Source: Clostridiales bacterium
GTDB lineage: Bacteria > Bacillota > Clostridia > Tissierellales > Dethiosulfatibacteraceae
Direction: 5' to 3'
DNA length: 5,530 bases
Assembly: GCA_003539375.1 (NCBI GenBank)
Contig: DPPH01000180.1
Span: 1,124 to 6,653, forward strand
A program made the position numbers and the translations under genes. The notes under the pieces are model-generated. The model did not search any database and had not been told where the DNA came from. It saw only the letters and a program-made list of their open reading frames with translations. Shown one piece after another: positions 1-5,530 of the stretch; within the stretch, counting starts at the first letter, position 1, and each line of letters begins with the position of its first letter.

Positions 1-26
1 CATATAAAGGATTTTTATTTTTGTTT

Positions 27-48
27 ATGTTATAATAAAAGTTAACAT
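27..48. repeat. Inverted repeat overlapping the -10 element, possible operator
   Basis: The arms ATGTTA (27-32) and TAACAT (43-48) are perfect reverse complements separated by 10 bases. The repeat spans the -10 hexamer and the predicted transcription start, where a repressor could block the promoter. It does not match the Rex, Fur or MntR operator patterns I know. Short A/T-rich dyads arise often by chance in this kind of genome, so the role as operator is only inferred. Confidence 0.3.
28..36 (+). promoter_or_regulatory. Extended -10 promoter (sigma-A type) upstream of the CDF gene
   Basis: A perfect TATAAT at 31-36 is preceded by TG one base upstream (TGTTATAAT), which is the extended -10 arrangement. 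No good -35 hexamer is present at 16-18 bases upstream, which is tolerated by extended -10 promoters. Transcription would start near position 43, leaving a leader of about 24 bases before the start codon at 67. It would drive the three closely spaced genes that follow. In such A/T-rich DNA a chance TATAAT is possible, so this is a sequence-only prediction. Confidence 0.5.
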
Positions 49-66
49 GTATATAGGAAAGATATT

Positions 67-933
67 ATGGATAATTTAAAAGATAAAACGACGGAAAAGT
101 GGATAAAAATAGGAATATTTGCCAACATTGCCTTAGCTATAGTTAAAGGATGGGCTGGTTTAGTTTCTAACAGTAGCGCTATGATTGCCGATGCAATGAA
201 TTCAACATCGGACATAGTTTCTTCTGTGTTTATTTTCGTGAGTTTGAAAATAGCAAAAAAACCACCGGATAAAAAACATCCATATGGTCACTATAAAGTA
301 GAAGTAATTGCATCCATGGTTATAGGCTTGATGCTGGGAATGCTAGCGTATCAAGTTGTTTCCACCGGTATTAGGATTATTTTAAGGGGAAATTATTCTA
401 CTCCAGGAAGCACAGCTCTGTATGTTGCTGTACTTTCAATTATAGTCAAGGAAGTTCTGTACAGATTTACTTATAAAGCAGGATTAGAATCTAACTCGCC
501 AGCTACTATAGCCAATGCTAAAGATCATCGTTCCGATGTATTAGCAACTTCAGCTACCTTTTTAGGAATATTAGGAGCGAGAATGGGTTACCCTATTCTA
601 GATCCTCTAGCCAGTATAATCATTTCAGGGTTTATTGCCAAGATGGCTTTTGAGATACTCATGGAAGCTACAGGACAGATTATGGATGAATCTGCTGATG
701 AAAATAAAATAAAAGAAATAGAAGAAATAGCAGAAGGGGTAAAAGGGGTAGTAAACGCCTATGACATAAGAATGCGACGAAGTGGCTCTGTATATCTTAT
801 AGATATGGATATAGTAGTACCTTCTTATTACACAATAAAGGAAGCTCACGATGTATGTGAGCTGGTTAGAGAGAAGATTTTCGAAGATATCGATAATACA
901 AAAGAAGTTATTGTACATATAGATCCAAGTTAA
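67..933 (+). CDS. Cation diffusion facilitator (CDF) transporter, possibly a manganese exporter
   Basis: This is a 288-residue membrane protein of the CDF family, which exports divalent metal ions in exchange for protons as a dimer in the cytoplasmic membrane. Six hydrophobic segments can be seen at roughly 12-32, 36-60, 79-105, 114-135, 156-172 and 178-198, followed by a cytoplasmic C-terminal domain (about 205-288) ending in VHIDPS. The family signature HPYGHYK is at 71-77. The transport-site residues are N45 and D49 in TM2 (NSTSD) and D153 and D157 in TM5 (DHRSD). Zinc-type members usually have His or Asp at the first TM2 position and His at the first TM5 position. An N-D-D-D quartet is what I recall for MntE-type manganese exporters, so Mn export is inferred but not proven. 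The start is supported by AGGAAAG at 55-61, five bases before ATG. The length is normal for the family. The next gene begins 15 bases after the stop, indicating co-transcription. Confidence 0.92.
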   Translation: MDNLKDKTTEKWIKIGIFANIALAIVKGWAGLVSNSSAMIADAMNSTSDIVSSVFIFVSLKIAKKPPDKKHPYGHYKVEVIASMVIGLMLGMLAYQVVSTGIRIILRGNYSTPGSTALYVAVLSIIVKEVLYRFTYKAGLESNSPATIANAKDHRSDVLATSATFLGILGARMGYPILDPLASIIISGFIAKMAFEILMEATGQIMDESADENKIKEIEEIAEGVKGVVNAYDIRMRRSGSVYLIDMDIVVPSYYTIKEAHDVCELVREKIFEDIDNTKEVIVHIDPS

Positions 934-948
934 AAAAAGGAGGAATTT

Positions 949-2679
949 ATGAATTTAGATGTATTAAGGAAAGAAATTGTAGGTCTGGATAAGTTTTTTA
1001 AAACTCCTTATGGGGAAAGAGTTATGACCTATGCAGATTATACTGCATCTGGACGAGCTTTAAAGTTTGTTGAAAAATATCTTGTGGAAATTCAAAAATT
1101 TTATGCTAATACTCATACCGAAGATGATATTACAGGAGAAGTAATGACAAACCTTCTTCACAAAGCAGAAAAAATAGTAAAGAATGAATTGAATGCATCG
1201 AAAAACTGCTATGTAATAGAAGCGGGAGCTGGAGCTACGGGAGCAGTTTTAAGACTAAGTGAAATACTAGGTCTATACTTTGCACCGGCAACAAGAGAAA
1301 GGTTTAAAAATCTAATAGATAATTCTGATTTAAATAAAGAATTCAATAAAAATTTATATGAAGAATTAAAAAGAGAACTTCACGACAATGGACCGGTAGT
1401 ATTTATAGGGCCTTATGAACATCACTCGAATATTCTAATGTGGAGAGAAAGCATAGCTGAAGTAGTAGAAATAAAATTAAATAGTGAAGGATATCTTGAT
1501 CTGGAAGATTTAGAAAACAAACTAAAAGACGAAAAATATTCTGAAAGAGTCAAAATTGGTTCATTTTCAGCAGCCTCAAATGTAACGGGTATAAAAACTG
1601 ATGTTTACAAAGTTGCAGATATACTACACGAAAATAATGCAATAGCTTGTTTTGACTATGCCGCCAGTGCACCCTATGTAGAAATTGATATGAATCCAGA
1701 AAACGGCTCATACTTAGACGCAGTATTTTTCTCTCCTCATAAATTTTTAGGAGGACCGGGAGCATGCGGAGTACTGGTAATAAATTCTAAACTGTACGAT
1801 AACTCCATAGCACCAACTACAGCAGGAGGTGGGACTGTGGATTATGTGAGTGAACTGGGCCAAGACTACTACAAAGATCCTGAAGAAAGAGAAAAAGCAG
1901 GTACTCCTGGAATAATGCAGGCTATAAAAGCAGCATTAGCAATAGAACTCAAAAATAAAATCGGATTAGAAAAAATAGAAGAACTGGAATACGAGTACAC
2001 AAAGAAATTTATGGATAGGTTTGAAAATAATGAGAATGTTGTAGTATTAGGACCTAAAGACCCTGATAAAAGAGTGTCTATAATATCTTTTATGATTGAA
2101 CACAAAGGTAAAGATCTTCATCCAAGATTTATTACCAAATTATTAAATGACTTATTTGGCATACAGTCTAGAGCTGGATGCGCCTGTGCTGGACCTTACG
2201 GACATAGACTCCTAGGCATAGATTCTGCAAAGTCAGAAATATTTAGAGGAATAATTCAAAAAGATGTTCATTCCTTAAAACCGGGATGGACTAGGATTAA
2301 CCTTCATTATACAATGACTGAAGAAGATGTAGATTTCATACTAGATGCTATTGAATTCATAGCCGAATATGGATATCTTTTCTTAGAAGAATATCAAATA
2401 GATTTAAAAAGCGGTAGCTGGAATCATATAAACAGTATCGACCAGATTAATCTGATAAATAATTTTGGTATTGAATCTAGTTTTGATTACATAAATAAAG
2501 CTTTTGAGTATGAAAAGATAGTTGATAGAGAAATTGAGTATAAAAAGTACCTAAATGAAGCAAAAGAGAAAGCAGAAAAACTAAAAATAATTTACAGCGG
2601 TGATTTTAAAAAGTATAAGGATGAATACTACGAAAGTTTCAGATGGTTTGACTTTATTAACGCTGTAAATCACATATAA
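949..2679 (+). CDS. Class V aminotransferase-fold PLP enzyme, cysteine-desulfurase-like, with long C-terminal extension
   Basis: This 576-residue cytoplasmic protein has the class V aminotransferase fold. Visible motifs are ADYTASGRA (29-37) near the N-terminus, the glycine-rich EAGAGATGA (91-99), EHHSN (157-161) with H158 placed to stack on PLP, SAASNVTG (207-214), the PLP-contacting D236 in CFDYAAS, and the Schiff-base lysine K265 in SPHKFLGG. The loop RAGCACAGP (408-416) aligns with the SufS/CsdB active-site loop (RxGxxCAxP), putting C413 at the persulfide-forming cysteine; C411 is an extra nearby cysteine. This supports L-cysteine desulfuration or a related C-S lyase reaction, though the substrate is not certain. 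SufS-type enzymes are about 400 residues. The excess comes from an insertion around 110-150 and a charged, Lys/Glu/Tyr-rich extension from about 475 to 576. No IscU or SufU scaffold gene is adjacent. A strong AAGGAGG lies 5 bases before the ATG. The gaps to its neighbours are 15 and 17 bases, implying an operon. Confidence 0.85.
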   Translation: MNLDVLRKEIVGLDKFFKTPYGERVMTYADYTASGRALKFVEKYLVEIQKFYANTHTEDDITGEVMTNLLHKAEKIVKNELNASKNCYVIEAGAGATGAVLRLSEILGLYFAPATRERFKNLIDNSDLNKEFNKNLYEELKRELHDNGPVVFIGPYEHHSNILMWRESIAEVVEIKLNSEGYLDLEDLENKLKDEKYSERVKIGSFSAASNVTGIKTDVYKVADILHENNAIACFDYAASAPYVEIDMNPENGSYLDAVFFSPHKFLGGPGACGVLVINSKLYDNSIAPTTAGGGTVDYVSELGQDYYKDPEEREKAGTPGIMQAIKAALAIELKNKIGLEKIEELEYEYTKKFMDRFENNENVVVLGPKDPDKRVSIISFMIEHKGKDLHPRFITKLLNDLFGIQSRAGCACAGPYGHRLLGIDSAKSEIFRGIIQKDVHSLKPGWTRINLHYTMTEEDVDFILDAIEFIAEYGYLFLEEYQIDLKSGSWNHINSIDQINLINNFGIESSFDYINKAFEYEKIVDREIEYKKYLNEAKEKAEKLKIIYSGDFKKYKDEYYESFRWFDFINAVNHI

Positions 2680-2696
2680 ATATTGGTGGAGAAAGA

Positions 2697-4583
2697 ATGG
2701 ATTTAAAAAATAGAAATTTTATAAAAGAATCAAATCGAAGAAGTAAGGCATACGGAATAGATGTAAAACAAAAAGAAAGTAAGAAAGTATTAAATCAAAA
2801 TGAATTAGATGAAAAAATAAAAGAAAAGAGCAACCTGATAATGACATCCAGCCCATTTATTGAAAACCTATATAATCTTGTTAAAGGTTCAAATTTCTTT
2901 GCAATCTTAACCGATGAAGAAGGTTGCATATTAAATATGATTGGCGACGATGATATTTTAAAAAAATCCTTTCAAAATGCTCTAGTTCCTGGAGCTTATA
3001 TGGGAGAAGAATATATGGGGACAAACGGTATGGGTACTGCGATTGTAGAGGGAAGACCTCTTCAGGTCTCGGGGAAAGAACACTACGTAGAAGTTTTTCA
3101 CAAATGGACTTGTTCCGGTGCTCCTATTAGAAATCCAAAAGGAGAAATAATTGGAAGTTTGAATTTAACTGGAGATATTGGAAATGTTCATCCTCATACT
3201 CTGGGAATAGTAGCAGCTGCAGTAAATGCTATAGAAAATATGCTAAAAATAAAAGAATATAATAAAAAATTAGCTCTTAGTAAAAATTATATTGAGACTA
3301 TTTTAAATTCGATACCGGCAGCAATTCTTACGAGCGATTTTAGTGGTAAAATTAAGATGGCGAATAATTATCTTGAAAAGATGTTTGGCTATACAGAAAA
3401 CGAGATAAAGAAAAAAAATATTCGTGAAGTAATAAGAGATTGGGATAGTATCGCAAAAGAAATAAAAAAAGGAGAGGATGTACTTCAAAAGGATGTATAT
3501 GTAAATTTAGGATTAAATAAAGAGGAAGTAAATGTAAGTGCTTATCCAGTATTAGACAATCTAGGAATTGTACAGGAAATTGTTTTAGTTTTCAAGGATG
3601 TAAAAAAAGTTAGAAAATTAGCTAATAGAATTACTGGTAGCAGAGCAATTTATACCTTTGATAAAATAATCGGAGAGTCTGAAGTAATTAAAAATACAAT
3701 AGAATACGCAAAAAAAATCTCGGATAGTAAATCGACGGTATTAATATTAGGAGAAAGTGGTACGGGAAAGGAAAGCTTTGCCCAATCTATACAAAATCAC
3801 AGTAGAAGAAGGGAAGAATCTTTTGTAGCCATTAACTGTGGAGCAATTCCTAAAAATCTTATCGAAAGTGAACTCTTTGGATATGTAGAAGGATCTTTCA
3901 CAGGAGCAAAAAAAGGTGGACATCCTGGAAAATTTGAGATTGCCGACGGTGGGACTATATTTTTAGATGAGATTGGAGAAATGCCTTTAGACTTACAAAC
4001 CAGGCTTCTTAGAGTAATAGAAGAAGGAATAGTTAGAAGAATAGGTGGTAACGATGAAATACCTATTAATGTAAGGATAATAGCAGCAACAAACAAAGAC
4101 TTAAGAGAAGAAGTTAAAAACGGTAACTTCAGAACGGATTTATACTATAGACTTAATGTTCTACCTCTTAAACTTCCACCTCTCAGAGAAAGAAAAGAAG
4201 ATATCCCATTATTAATAGAATACTTTATGAAACGAATTTCTAAAAAACTAAATAAAAAAGAAATAGAAATTCCTAAAGAATACATGGAGTACTTATTAGA
4301 TTACAGTTGGCCGGGAAATATAAGAGAATTAGAGAATTTTATAGAATTAATAATAAATACAGAACACCTTCCCATGGATTTTTTCAGTAAAAACATTAAA
4401 CACAATGGTAATGCAACAATAGAGACAAAAGAAAATCTAAGTTTGGAAGAAGTAGAGAGAATTCATATAGAAAAGATACTCAATAGAACAGAAGGGAATA
4501 TTTCAAAATCATCTGAAATTTTAGGTGTAAGTAGAAATACTCTCTACAGGAAAATAAAAGAGTATAAAATAAATGTATCATAA
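2697..4583 (+). CDS. Sigma-54-dependent transcriptional activator, AcoR type (GAF-PAS-AAA+-Fis HTH)
   Basis: This 628-residue protein is a bacterial enhancer-binding protein that remodels RNA polymerase-sigma-54 using ATP. The N-terminal region (about 10-185) is an AcoR-type GAF sensor, with GTNGMGTA (108-115), EHY (128-130) and WTCSGAPI (137-144). A PAS domain follows at about 196-303. The AAA+ domain (about 322-550) has Walker A GESGTGKE (352-359), a sigma-54-contacting loop GSFTGA (399-404), Walker B GGTIFLDE (418-425), sensor I AATN (463-466), arginine-finger candidates R479 and R485, and sensor II in WPGNIRELEN (538-547). A Fis-type helix-turn-helix occupies about 598-623. There is no phosphoreceiver domain, so activation probably follows ligand or redox sensing through GAF/PAS. 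The GGTGGAG at 2685-2691 supports the start. The stop codon lies within the first of two 18-bp repeats that precede a sigma-54 promoter and the AOR gene, making AOR the likely target. The ligand is unknown. Confidence 0.95.
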   Translation: MDLKNRNFIKESNRRSKAYGIDVKQKESKKVLNQNELDEKIKEKSNLIMTSSPFIENLYNLVKGSNFFAILTDEEGCILNMIGDDDILKKSFQNALVPGAYMGEEYMGTNGMGTAIVEGRPLQVSGKEHYVEVFHKWTCSGAPIRNPKGEIIGSLNLTGDIGNVHPHTLGIVAAAVNAIENMLKIKEYNKKLALSKNYIETILNSIPAAILTSDFSGKIKMANNYLEKMFGYTENEIKKKNIREVIRDWDSIAKEIKKGEDVLQKDVYVNLGLNKEEVNVSAYPVLDNLGIVQEIVLVFKDVKKVRKLANRITGSRAIYTFDKIIGESEVIKNTIEYAKKISDSKSTVLILGESGTGKESFAQSIQNHSRRREESFVAINCGAIPKNLIESELFGYVEGSFTGAKKGGHPGKFEIADGGTIFLDEIGEMPLDLQTRLLRVIEEGIVRRIGGNDEIPINVRIIAATNKDLREEVKNGNFRTDLYYRLNVLPLKLPPLRERKEDIPLLIEYFMKRISKKLNKKEIEIPKEYMEYLLDYSWPGNIRELENFIELIINTEHLPMDFFSKNIKHNGNATIETKENLSLEEVERIHIEKILNRTEGNISKSSEILGVSRNTLYRKIKEYKINVS

Positions 4584-4608
4584 TAGAACAATGTAACATA
4601 ATAGAACA
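4573..4608. repeat. Two tandem 18-bp repeats, candidate enhancer (UAS) for the sigma-54 activator
   Basis: ATGTATCATAATAGAACA (4573-4590) is followed with no gap by ATGTAACATAATAGAACA (4591-4608); they differ at one base. Each copy contains an imperfect 17-bp dyad of the form TGTnnnATnATnnnACA, as expected for a site bound by a dimeric Fis-type HTH. The dyad centres fall at about -189 and -171 relative to the predicted AOR transcription start, within the usual range for sigma-54 enhancers. The first copy overlaps the last codons and stop of the activator gene. Binding by that activator is inferred from position and symmetry. Confidence 0.65.
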
Positions 4609-4635
4609 CTCAAAATTAAGCACAAAAATATAAGA

Positions 4636-4664
4636 TTGACAATATAATATCAATAAACCATAAA
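4636..4664 (+). promoter_or_regulatory. Possible weak sigma-A-like promoter in the intergenic region
   Basis: A perfect TTGACA (4636-4641) is followed after 17 bases by CATAAA (4659-4664), which matches four of six positions of TATAAT. If used, it would give a low-level AOR transcript with a leader of about 125 bases, independent of sigma-54. The -10 match is poor and the region is very A/T-rich, so this is weak evidence. Confidence 0.22.
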
Positions 4665-4743
4665 ATGCGTTCAAAATCGATACATAAACCTCTGTTTTTA
4701 TTATATATATAGACAAAACCTGTTAAATTATTGACTAATTTTG

Positions 4744-4761
4744 TTGGCATGAGAATTGCAA
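4744..4761 (+). promoter_or_regulatory. Sigma-54 (-24/-12) promoter of the AOR gene
   Basis: TTGGCATG-AGAA-TTGCAA matches the sigma-54 consensus TGGCACG-N4-TTGCW at all but one position (T for C in the -24 block). The invariant GG (4746-4747) and GC (4758-4759) are separated by exactly 10 bases. Transcription should start near 4771, giving a leader of about 25 bases. The promoter sits directly downstream of a sigma-54 activator gene and its candidate binding sites, which strongly supports function. Confidence 0.92.
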
Positions 4762-4782
4762 TATATATTAATAAAATAAAAA

Positions 4783-4788
4783 TGGAGG
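4783..4788 (+). promoter_or_regulatory. Ribosome binding site of the AOR gene
   Basis: TGGAGG lies seven bases before the ATG at 4796. The whole spacer (4789-4795) is a run of seven T residues, which keeps the initiation region unstructured. It fixes the AOR start, which also agrees with the family's N-terminus (MYG...). Confidence 0.85.
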
Positions 4789-4795
4789 TTTTTTT

Positions 4796-5530
4796 ATGTA
4801 TGGATATAATGGAAAATATTTAAGAGTAAATTTAACTGATGGAAGTATTAAAGTTGAAGAATTAAATGAAGAATTGGCAAAAAAATTCATAGGTGGTAGA
4901 GGCCTAGGAACAAAAATGATGATGGATGAAGTAGATCCTAAAGTTGATGCTTTAAGTCCAGAAAACAAACTTATGGTAATGACAGGACCTCTTACTGGTT
5001 CACCTGCATTTACTGGTGGTAGATACATGGTTGTTACAAAATCTCCTCTTTCTGGAACTATTGCATCTTCAAACTCAGGTGGTTTCTGGGGAGCAGAATT
5101 AAAATCAGCAGGATACGATGCTGTAATCTTTGAAGGTAAATCTGAAAAGCCAGTTTACCTATCAATAGAAGATGAAAAAGTAGAGTTGAAAGACGCTTCA
5201 AATCTATGGGGCAAATATGTATCTGAAACTACAAAGGAACTTACAAAAGATGCTCCAAAGGGAACTAAAGTACTAACAATTGGTCCTGGTGGAGAGAACT
5301 TAAGTAAAATAGCTGCTATAATGAATGATGAAGATAGAGCAGCTGGAAGATCTGGAGTTGGAGCTGTAATGGGTTCTAAAAACCTTAAAGCAATTACAGT
5401 TAAAGGAACAGGAAAAGTTAAGGTATACGATGAAGCTAAATTAAAAGAATTAACTAAAGAAAAACTGGCTAAAATTAAAGAAAATGGTGTAACTGGAGAA
5501 GGATTACCAACTTACGGTACAGCTGTACTT
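4796..5530 (+). CDS. aor: Aldehyde ferredoxin oxidoreductase (tungsten-dependent), N-terminal part, cut by window edge
   Basis: The first 245 residues are present and the frame stays open to the window edge. AOR oxidises aldehydes to carboxylic acids with ferredoxin as electron acceptor, or runs the reverse acid reduction, in the cytoplasm of anaerobes. The sequence closely follows the Pyrococcus furiosus AOR pattern as I remember it: MYGYNGKYLRVNL at the N-terminus, GGRGLG (33-38), SPENKL (54-59), GPLTG (64-68), GGRY (74-77), NSGG (93-96), GAELK..GYDA, IGPGGENL (162-169), IMNDEDRAAGRSGVGAVMGSKNLKAI (about 175-200) and GLPTYGTAVL at the edge. This is the AFOR N-terminal domain, which holds the tungsten bis-pterin cofactor. 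N93 and A183 match the positions I recall supplying main-chain Mg ligands between the two pterins. The 4Fe-4S cysteine motif and later domains lie beyond the window; full proteins are about 600 residues. The gene has its own sigma-54 promoter, so it is regulated apart from the upstream operon. A related subfamily such as glyceraldehyde-3-phosphate or formaldehyde oxidoreductase is less likely given the close AOR match. Confidence 0.93.
   Translation, partial: MYGYNGKYLRVNLTDGSIKVEELNEELAKKFIGGRGLGTKMMMDEVDPKVDALSPENKLMVMTGPLTGSPAFTGGRYMVVTKSPLSGTIASSNSGGFWGAELKSAGYDAVIFEGKSEKPVYLSIEDEKVELKDASNLWGKYVSETTKELTKDAPKGTKVLTIGPGGENLSKIAAIMNDEDRAAGRSGVGAVMGSKNLKAITVKGTGKVKVYDEAKLKELTKEKLAKIKENGVTGEGLPTYGTAVL

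Noticed and set aside
28..47. Rex-type operator (TTGTTAA-N4-TTAACAA-like) at the start of the window
   Set aside because: The TGTTA and TAACA arms are present but the spacing is four bases too long for a Rex site and the inner A on the left arm is missing.
3411..3418. Run of eight A residues inside the activator gene as a frameshift site
   Set aside because: The reading frame continues unbroken through the PAS and AAA+ domains, and such runs are expected at this base composition.
4646..4663. IHF-binding site between the repeats and the sigma-54 promoter
   Set aside because: TATCAA at 4648-4653 fits the first half of the consensus, but the second half (TTR) is absent, and low-GC Firmicutes usually lack IHF.
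4684..4710. Rho-independent terminator after the activator gene (AAAC-CTCT-GTTT followed by T/A-rich sequence)
   Set aside because: The stem is only four base pairs, nearly all A-T, and the tail is mixed T and A rather than a T run, so it is too weak to call.
4480..4716. Open frame on the - strand across the activator end and the intergenic region
   Set aside because: It overlaps the activator's HTH coding region, and its protein is low-complexity and rich in Ile, Tyr, Phe and Leu, as expected from reading A/T-rich DNA backwards. It has no recognisable domain.
4768..5028. Open frame on the - strand within the AOR start
   Set aside because: It is antisense to a clearly conserved AOR N-terminus and has no recognisable domain.

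Overview
This is a low-GC, A/T-rich window with strong AGGAGG-type ribosome binding sites, tight same-strand gene spacing and A/T-ending codons. That pattern fits an anaerobic, fermentative low-GC bacterium, most likely a Clostridia/Tissierellia-type Firmicute, with Fusobacteriota as an alternative. The organism assignment is inferred from composition and gene content only.

Layout: all four genes are on the + strand. Bases 1-66 hold an extended -10 promoter (TGTTATAAT) inside an inverted repeat. A cation diffusion facilitator (67-933), a cysteine-desulfurase-like PLP enzyme (949-2679) and an AcoR-type sigma-54 activator (2697-4583) follow with gaps of only 15 and 17 bases, so they look like one transcription unit. 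A 212-base A/T-rich intergenic region (4584-4795) then leads to the 5' part of an aldehyde ferredoxin oxidoreductase gene (4796 to the window edge).

The most informative part is the 3' end. The intergenic region carries a textbook -24/-12 (sigma-54) promoter 36 bases before the AOR start codon. About 170-190 bases upstream of the predicted transcription start lie two directly abutting 18-bp repeats (17/18 identical), each containing an imperfect TGT-N11-ACA dyad. The first copy overlaps the stop codon of the activator gene. The activator has GAF, PAS, AAA+ and Fis-type HTH domains. The simplest reading is a self-contained circuit in which the activator binds the tandem repeats and switches on the tungsten-dependent AOR through RNA polymerase-sigma-54, probably in response to a small ligand sensed by its GAF/PAS domains. 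The ligand is unknown; an aldehyde or a redox/metal signal is a guess.

The two upstream genes have no obvious biochemical link to AOR. The CDF transporter has an N-D-D-D metal-site quartet resembling manganese exporters rather than zinc-type CDFs. The PLP enzyme keeps cysteine-desulfurase active-site motifs but is about 170 residues longer than SufS, with an internal insertion and a charged C-terminal extension.
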